A stretch of DNA of 36,976 nt from Clostridiaceae bacterium (GTDB lineage Bacteria; Bacillota; Clostridia; DSM-8532). A program made the position numbers and the translations under genes. Shown piece after piece: positions 34,555-36,976 of this stretch. Positions within the stretch are counted from its first letter, which is position 1. Each line of letters starts with the position of its first letter. The stretch is taken from the NCBI GenBank assembly GCA_012522505.1, contig JAAYKJ010000063.1, positions 1 through 36,976 on the forward strand. Direction: 5' to 3'. Below the pieces are notes generated by a model that made no database searches, was not told the DNA's origin, and saw nothing but the letters and a program-made list of their open reading frames with translations.

Positions 34555-34914
34555 TTATATTTTTGAGAGGATCTGTTCATTTCGGCCTGCGATATTCCAT
34601 ATTGGGGTGGTATGCCCAATTCTTTTAATGGATCTTACCCGCAAGCTTGAGCTTGAACCCTGCATGCAAGCCATAACAGCGGCGGTAATCACCGCAACGA
34701 TTTCCATATTGTTATCAACTGACATAACATGATTGCTTTCAGAAACAGGATTACTTTCCTTCGTTTCGATTGTCGTTTTCTTTGCTGTATTACCCTTATT
34801 CTTACCAGCCCATGTAATCAAAGAAGAGTATAGCTTGATTAAGAGAATGATAAGAACCAGTACAATAAATACAACAATTATACCGACCAGAGCAACATTG
34901 AATGCCCTATCCAT
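34555..34914 (-). CDS. Decarboxylase gamma subunit (OadG family)
   Basis: This 119-aa protein has one N-terminal membrane segment (about 6-30), a polar Lys/Thr-rich linker and a conserved end with VAVITAAVMACM, VRSIKR and WNIAGRNE. That is the OadG-type pattern. The subunit helps assemble and stabilise the Na+ pump with the beta subunit encoded next. GGAGGTG lies 6 bp before the ATG at 34914. In most operons a biotin carrier gene sits between gamma and beta; it is missing here. Confidence 0.88.
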   Translation of the reverse strand: MDRAFNVALVGIIVVFIVLVLIILLIKLYSSLITWAGKNKGNTAKKTTIETKESNPVSESNHVMSVDNNMEIVAVITAAVMACMQGSSSSLRVRSIKRIGHTTPIWNIAGRNEQILSKI

Positions 34915-35043
34915 TTAAGCACCTCCTAAAGATAAGTCTAGAAAACCATTCCTGTTAAAATTATCACAATAAAGCCATGGCGTCAAGTCAATACGATTGT
35001 ATGCTTCTACATTTTTTTCGTGTATAAGAGTAGAATTTTAAAG

Positions 35044-35073
35044 TTGCGGTTTATTTACACTTTAGGGTATAAT
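35044..35073 (+). promoter_or_regulatory. Candidate promoter of the DUF1858 gene
   Basis: TTGCGG (35044-35049) and consensus TATAAT (35068-35073) are separated by 18 bp. A leader of about 95 nt with a hairpin follows. Confidence 0.5.
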
Positions 35074-35101
35074 AATTTCGTTGCGGATTGATAAAAGTTG
35101 T

Positions 35102-35128
35102 AATTCCCATGGGAAGACGGGAATTTTT
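35102..35128 (+). promoter_or_regulatory. Attenuator-like hairpin in the DUF1858 leader
   Basis: AATTCCC (35102-35108) and GGGAATT (35119-35125) form a 7-bp stem, with TTTTT at 35124-35128, resembling a terminator. An alternative 12-bp palindrome TTCCCATGGGAA (35104-35115) uses the same left arm, so the two structures exclude each other. Confidence 0.4.
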
Positions 35129-35173
35129 ACTTAATATATCCGTAGTGCATGATGATTAGGGAGGAATTGTGGA

Positions 35174-35380
35174 ATGGCGAAAGTTTCAGAAGATATGATC
35201 ATTAAGGAAGTTCTTCAGTTAGACGAGGGCACAGCCCCAATTTTTATGAAACACGGCATGCATTGCCTGTTTTGTCCGTCTGCATCCGGGGAAAGCATTA
35301 AAGAAGCGTGCCTTGTGCATGGAATTGATCCTCAGAAACTGATCGGAGACTTAAACGAATACTTAGCGAGTAAAGAATAG
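35174..35380 (+). CDS. DUF1858 domain protein (Hcp-associated redox disulfide domain)
   Basis: This 68-aa protein is a single DUF1858 domain with the motif HGMHCLFCPSA, whose Cys31 and Cys34 form a CxxC. The domain is often found next to or fused with hybrid-cluster proteins and is thought to carry a redox-active disulfide. Here hcp lies about 720 bp downstream with a cupin gene between, which fits that association. GGGAGGAATTG precedes the ATG. A repeat copy after the stop contains a perfect hairpin that probably acts as the terminator. Confidence 0.9.
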   Translation: MAKVSEDMIIKEVLQLDEGTAPIFMKHGMHCLFCPSASGESIKEACLVHGIDPQKLIGDLNEYLASKE

Positions 35381-35400
35381 AAAAACACCCATATTTCAGT

Positions 35401-35456
35401 GGCGGGCGCTTTCAGCGCCCGCATTTTGTTGTGCAATTCGCACAAACGCTCATTGA
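35401..35456 (+). repeat. Dispersed repeat family 1, copy D
   Basis: The left end is a perfect hairpin, GCGGGCGCT-TTC-AGCGCCCGC (35402-35422), followed by ATTTTG. The rest is TTGTGCAATTCGCACAA and ACGCTCATTGAA, a second short hairpin plus tail. It lies 20 bp after the DUF1858 stop, so the first hairpin can serve as a terminator. The remainder of 35457-35723 shows no gene. Confidence 0.8.
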
Positions 35457-35723
35457 ACAAGGGATACTGTTTGATAAATCAGTCGTCTCAAACACGAACC
35501 GAATTTGATTATCCTGTTTCTATGCCACCGTGGCGGGTTCACACCACCTCCAGAAGCAAAAACATATCAATTCTTTTCGTTATTTTTAAGAAATGTACCC
35601 GTTTGATCATACATTTTTTTGTGAGTCCTATAAGTTTTATTTTGAAGTTTTTCACTCTCGGCTCATATCCTTTATCTGGATCATGAAAAAGCATTTCATC
35701 AGGTTACATCTTCATTTCATTGT

Positions 35724-35748
35724 TTGTAACGCTGAATGCGTGGTACAA
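35724..35748. promoter_or_regulatory. Imperfect inverted repeat upstream of the cupin-hcp pair
   Basis: TTGTAAC (35724-35730) and GGTACAA (35742-35748) are inverted with one mismatch and an 11-bp gap. A TATAGT box lies at 35751. The position suits a dimeric regulator; a CRP/FNR-type regulator of hcp is a possibility, not shown. Confidence 0.4.
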
Positions 35749-35776
35749 ATTATAGTAAAATGAGGAGGCATGATAG

Positions 35777-36091
35777 ATGGTTGAACAGGTCTTCAAATTG
35801 TCAAGAGGAGATGAAAAGGTCATCGAGAAAGTAATTTTCGATGACAACATACACTATCTGCACATGGTGCTAAGCAAAAACGAAGGGCTTCCAGAACACT
35901 TCTCCAACTCGAATGTGTATATGACGGTTGTTCGAGGGAAGTTATCGATTAGACTGAATGATCAGGAAAATCATGAATATGAGGCCGGTACTCTTCTGAA
36001 AATACCAATTCAGACAAAAATGAATGTTAAAAACTTGCATGAGGATATATTGGAGCTAATCGTCGTAAAGGCGCCTGCTCCTAAAAATTAA
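35777..36091 (+). CDS. Small cupin-domain protein
   Basis: This 104-aa protein is a single cupin barrel. It has the pattern LPEHFSNSNVYMTVVRGKLS with a short second half EAGTLLKIP. The metal-binding histidines are reduced to one or two (His57 in PEHFSN), so it may bind a ligand rather than catalyse. GAGGAGG lies 8 bp before the ATG at 35777. It ends 12 bp before hcp and is very likely co-transcribed with it. Association with hcp suggests a role in oxidative or nitrosative stress. Confidence 0.75.
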   Translation: MVEQVFKLSRGDEKVIEKVIFDDNIHYLHMVLSKNEGLPEHFSNSNVYMTVVRGKLSIRLNDQENHEYEAGTLLKIPIQTKMNVKNLHEDILELIVVKAPAPKN

Positions 36092-36103
36092 GGAGGGAAA
36101 TAC

Positions 36104-36976
36104 ATGAGTATGTTTTGTTATCAATGTCAGGAAACAGCTAAAAACTCAGGTTGTACAGTTAGAGGTGTTTGCGGAAAGAACGAGGTGGTTGCAAAGCTTC
36201 AAGACCTCTTGATCTATACGCTAAAGGGTATCTCGAATATTGTTGTAAAAGGAAAGGTTGATATCAGTAACCTCAGTAAAACGAATTATGAGGTTCTTAA
36301 CAGCCTGTTTATGACCATCACAAACGCGAACTTCGATGACAAGCAGATTGAAGATCAGAACAAAAAAATGATTGCTCTGAGAGATGAGCTTAAAGAATCT
36401 GTTGATGTTGGCGACCTTCACGATGCAGCGATATTCACAGTGGATTCCAGAGAATCTATGCTTGAAAAAGCAGATTCTGTCGGAGTTCTGGCCACTGAAA
36501 ATGAGGATGTACGTTCTCTTCGTGAGATGATTACTTACGGACTCAAGGGAATGGCTGCCTATGCTGAACATGCAAATAACATTGGAAAAGAAGATTTAGT
36601 GATAAATGCTTTTATTTACGAAGCTTTAGCGTCAACACTGGATGATTCACTTACAGCGGATGATCTTGTAACACTAACACTGAAGACTGGTGAGCATGGT
36701 GTGAAAGTTATGGCCTTATTGGATGAAGCAAACACATCAAGGTTTGGGAACCCTGAGATCACTCAGGTCAATATTGGTGTACGTAAGAACCCTGCGATCC
36801 TTATTTCAGGGCATGATTTGACTGACCTCGAGCAACTGCTGGAGCAGACAAAGGGTACCGGTGTTGATGTTTATACCCATAGTGAAATGCTTCCTGCCCA
36901 TTATTATCCAGCCTTCAAAAAATATGATCATTTTGCTGGTAACTATGGCAATGCATGGTGGAAACAGCTTGACGAA
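36104..36976 (+). CDS. hcp: Hybrid-cluster protein Hcp, N-terminal part (cut by window end)
   Basis: The frame runs open to the last base, giving 291 residues of a protein normally around 530-550 aa. It starts [20 protein letters not shown], with Cys5, Cys8, Cys17 and Cys23 for the cubane iron-sulfur cluster. The short C-x2-C-x8-C-x5-C spacing is that of anaerobe-type Hcp. Later blocks such as [15 protein letters not shown] and [12 protein letters not shown] match the family. Hcp reduces hydroxylamine or nitric oxide and is linked to nitrosative stress. AGGAGG lies 7 bp before the ATG. The hybrid-cluster ligands lie beyond the window. Confidence 0.95.
   Translation, partial: MSMFCYQCQETAKNSGCTVRGVCGKNEVVAKLQDLLIYTLKGISNIVVKGKVDISNLSKTNYEVLNSLFMTITNANFDDKQIEDQNKKMIALRDELKESVDVGDLHDAAIFTVDSRESMLEKADSVGVLATENEDVRSLREMITYGLKGMAAYAEHANNIGKEDLVINAFIYEALASTLDDSLTADDLVTLTLKTGEHGVKVMALLDEANTSRFGNPEITQVNIGVRKNPAILISGHDLTDLEQLLEQTKGTGVDVYTHSEMLPAHYYPAFKKYDHFAGNYGNAWWKQLDE

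Noticed and set aside
35399-35686. 95-codon ORF between the DUF1858 and cupin genes
   Set aside because: It begins inside repeat copy D, lacks a ribosome-binding site and has no protein-like pattern.

Overview
This 37-kb window looks like chromosomal DNA of an anaerobic, probably spore-forming Gram-positive bacterium of class Clostridia (Bacillota). The reasons are strong AGGAGG ribosome-binding sites, sigma-A promoters, Rho-independent terminators, a T-box leader on ileS, a YesMN/LplABC sugar-uptake module, DUF1540 and DUF1858 proteins and an anaerobe-type hybrid-cluster protein (Hcp). I would not name a genus from this sequence. No rRNA, tRNA, CRISPR array, prophage or transposase gene was found.

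Layout. 1-6554: an isoleucine T-box leader and ileS, followed by three tandem M42 metallo-aminopeptidase paralogs. 6551-7993 (minus): a polytopic GT39-like membrane protein whose stop codon overlaps that of the third peptidase. 8225-8932: a small cytosolic starch/glycogen-binding (CBM25/53-like) protein and an overlooked 51-aa minus-strand gene. 9238-17061: a YesM-type sensor kinase, YesN-type AraC response regulator, solute-binding lipoprotein and two CUT1 permeases, forming a two-component-controlled oligosaccharide importer without its own ATPase. 17176-18649 (minus): an M14 peptidoglycan peptidase with a tiny possible transcription unit behind it. 18976-20627: glycogen synthase glgA and a 45-aa membrane peptide. 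20686-22207: a glyoxalase-like protein (minus) and a HEAT-like protein (plus). 22614-25552: rsfS and leuS. 25768-29592: a URO-D-family protein (plus), a PHP-type histidinol phosphatase and a long-chain acyl-CoA ligase (both minus). 30033-31833: a DUF1540 protein and a PP2C-like/transmembrane/LysM protein. 31967-34914 (minus): an archaeal-type phosphoglycerate mutase-like enzyme and beta and gamma subunits of a Na+-translocating decarboxylase. 35174-36976: a DUF1858 protein, a cupin and hcp (cut by the window end), probably a redox or nitrosative-stress group.

Most of the window is housekeeping or ordinary accessory metabolism. The less usual signals lie between genes: a roughly 50-bp dispersed repeat in four copies (14976, 18844, 23011, 35401), a second roughly 55-bp repeat in two inverted copies (9029, 29815), a perfect inverted repeat against the sensor-kinase promoter, and a compact promoter / short ORF / terminator unit at 17136-17307. 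The protein most worth attention is the LysM-tailed PP2C homolog at 30496, which has lost the glycine-rich metal motif but kept several aspartates. Function calls come from reading motifs by eye; no database search was run.
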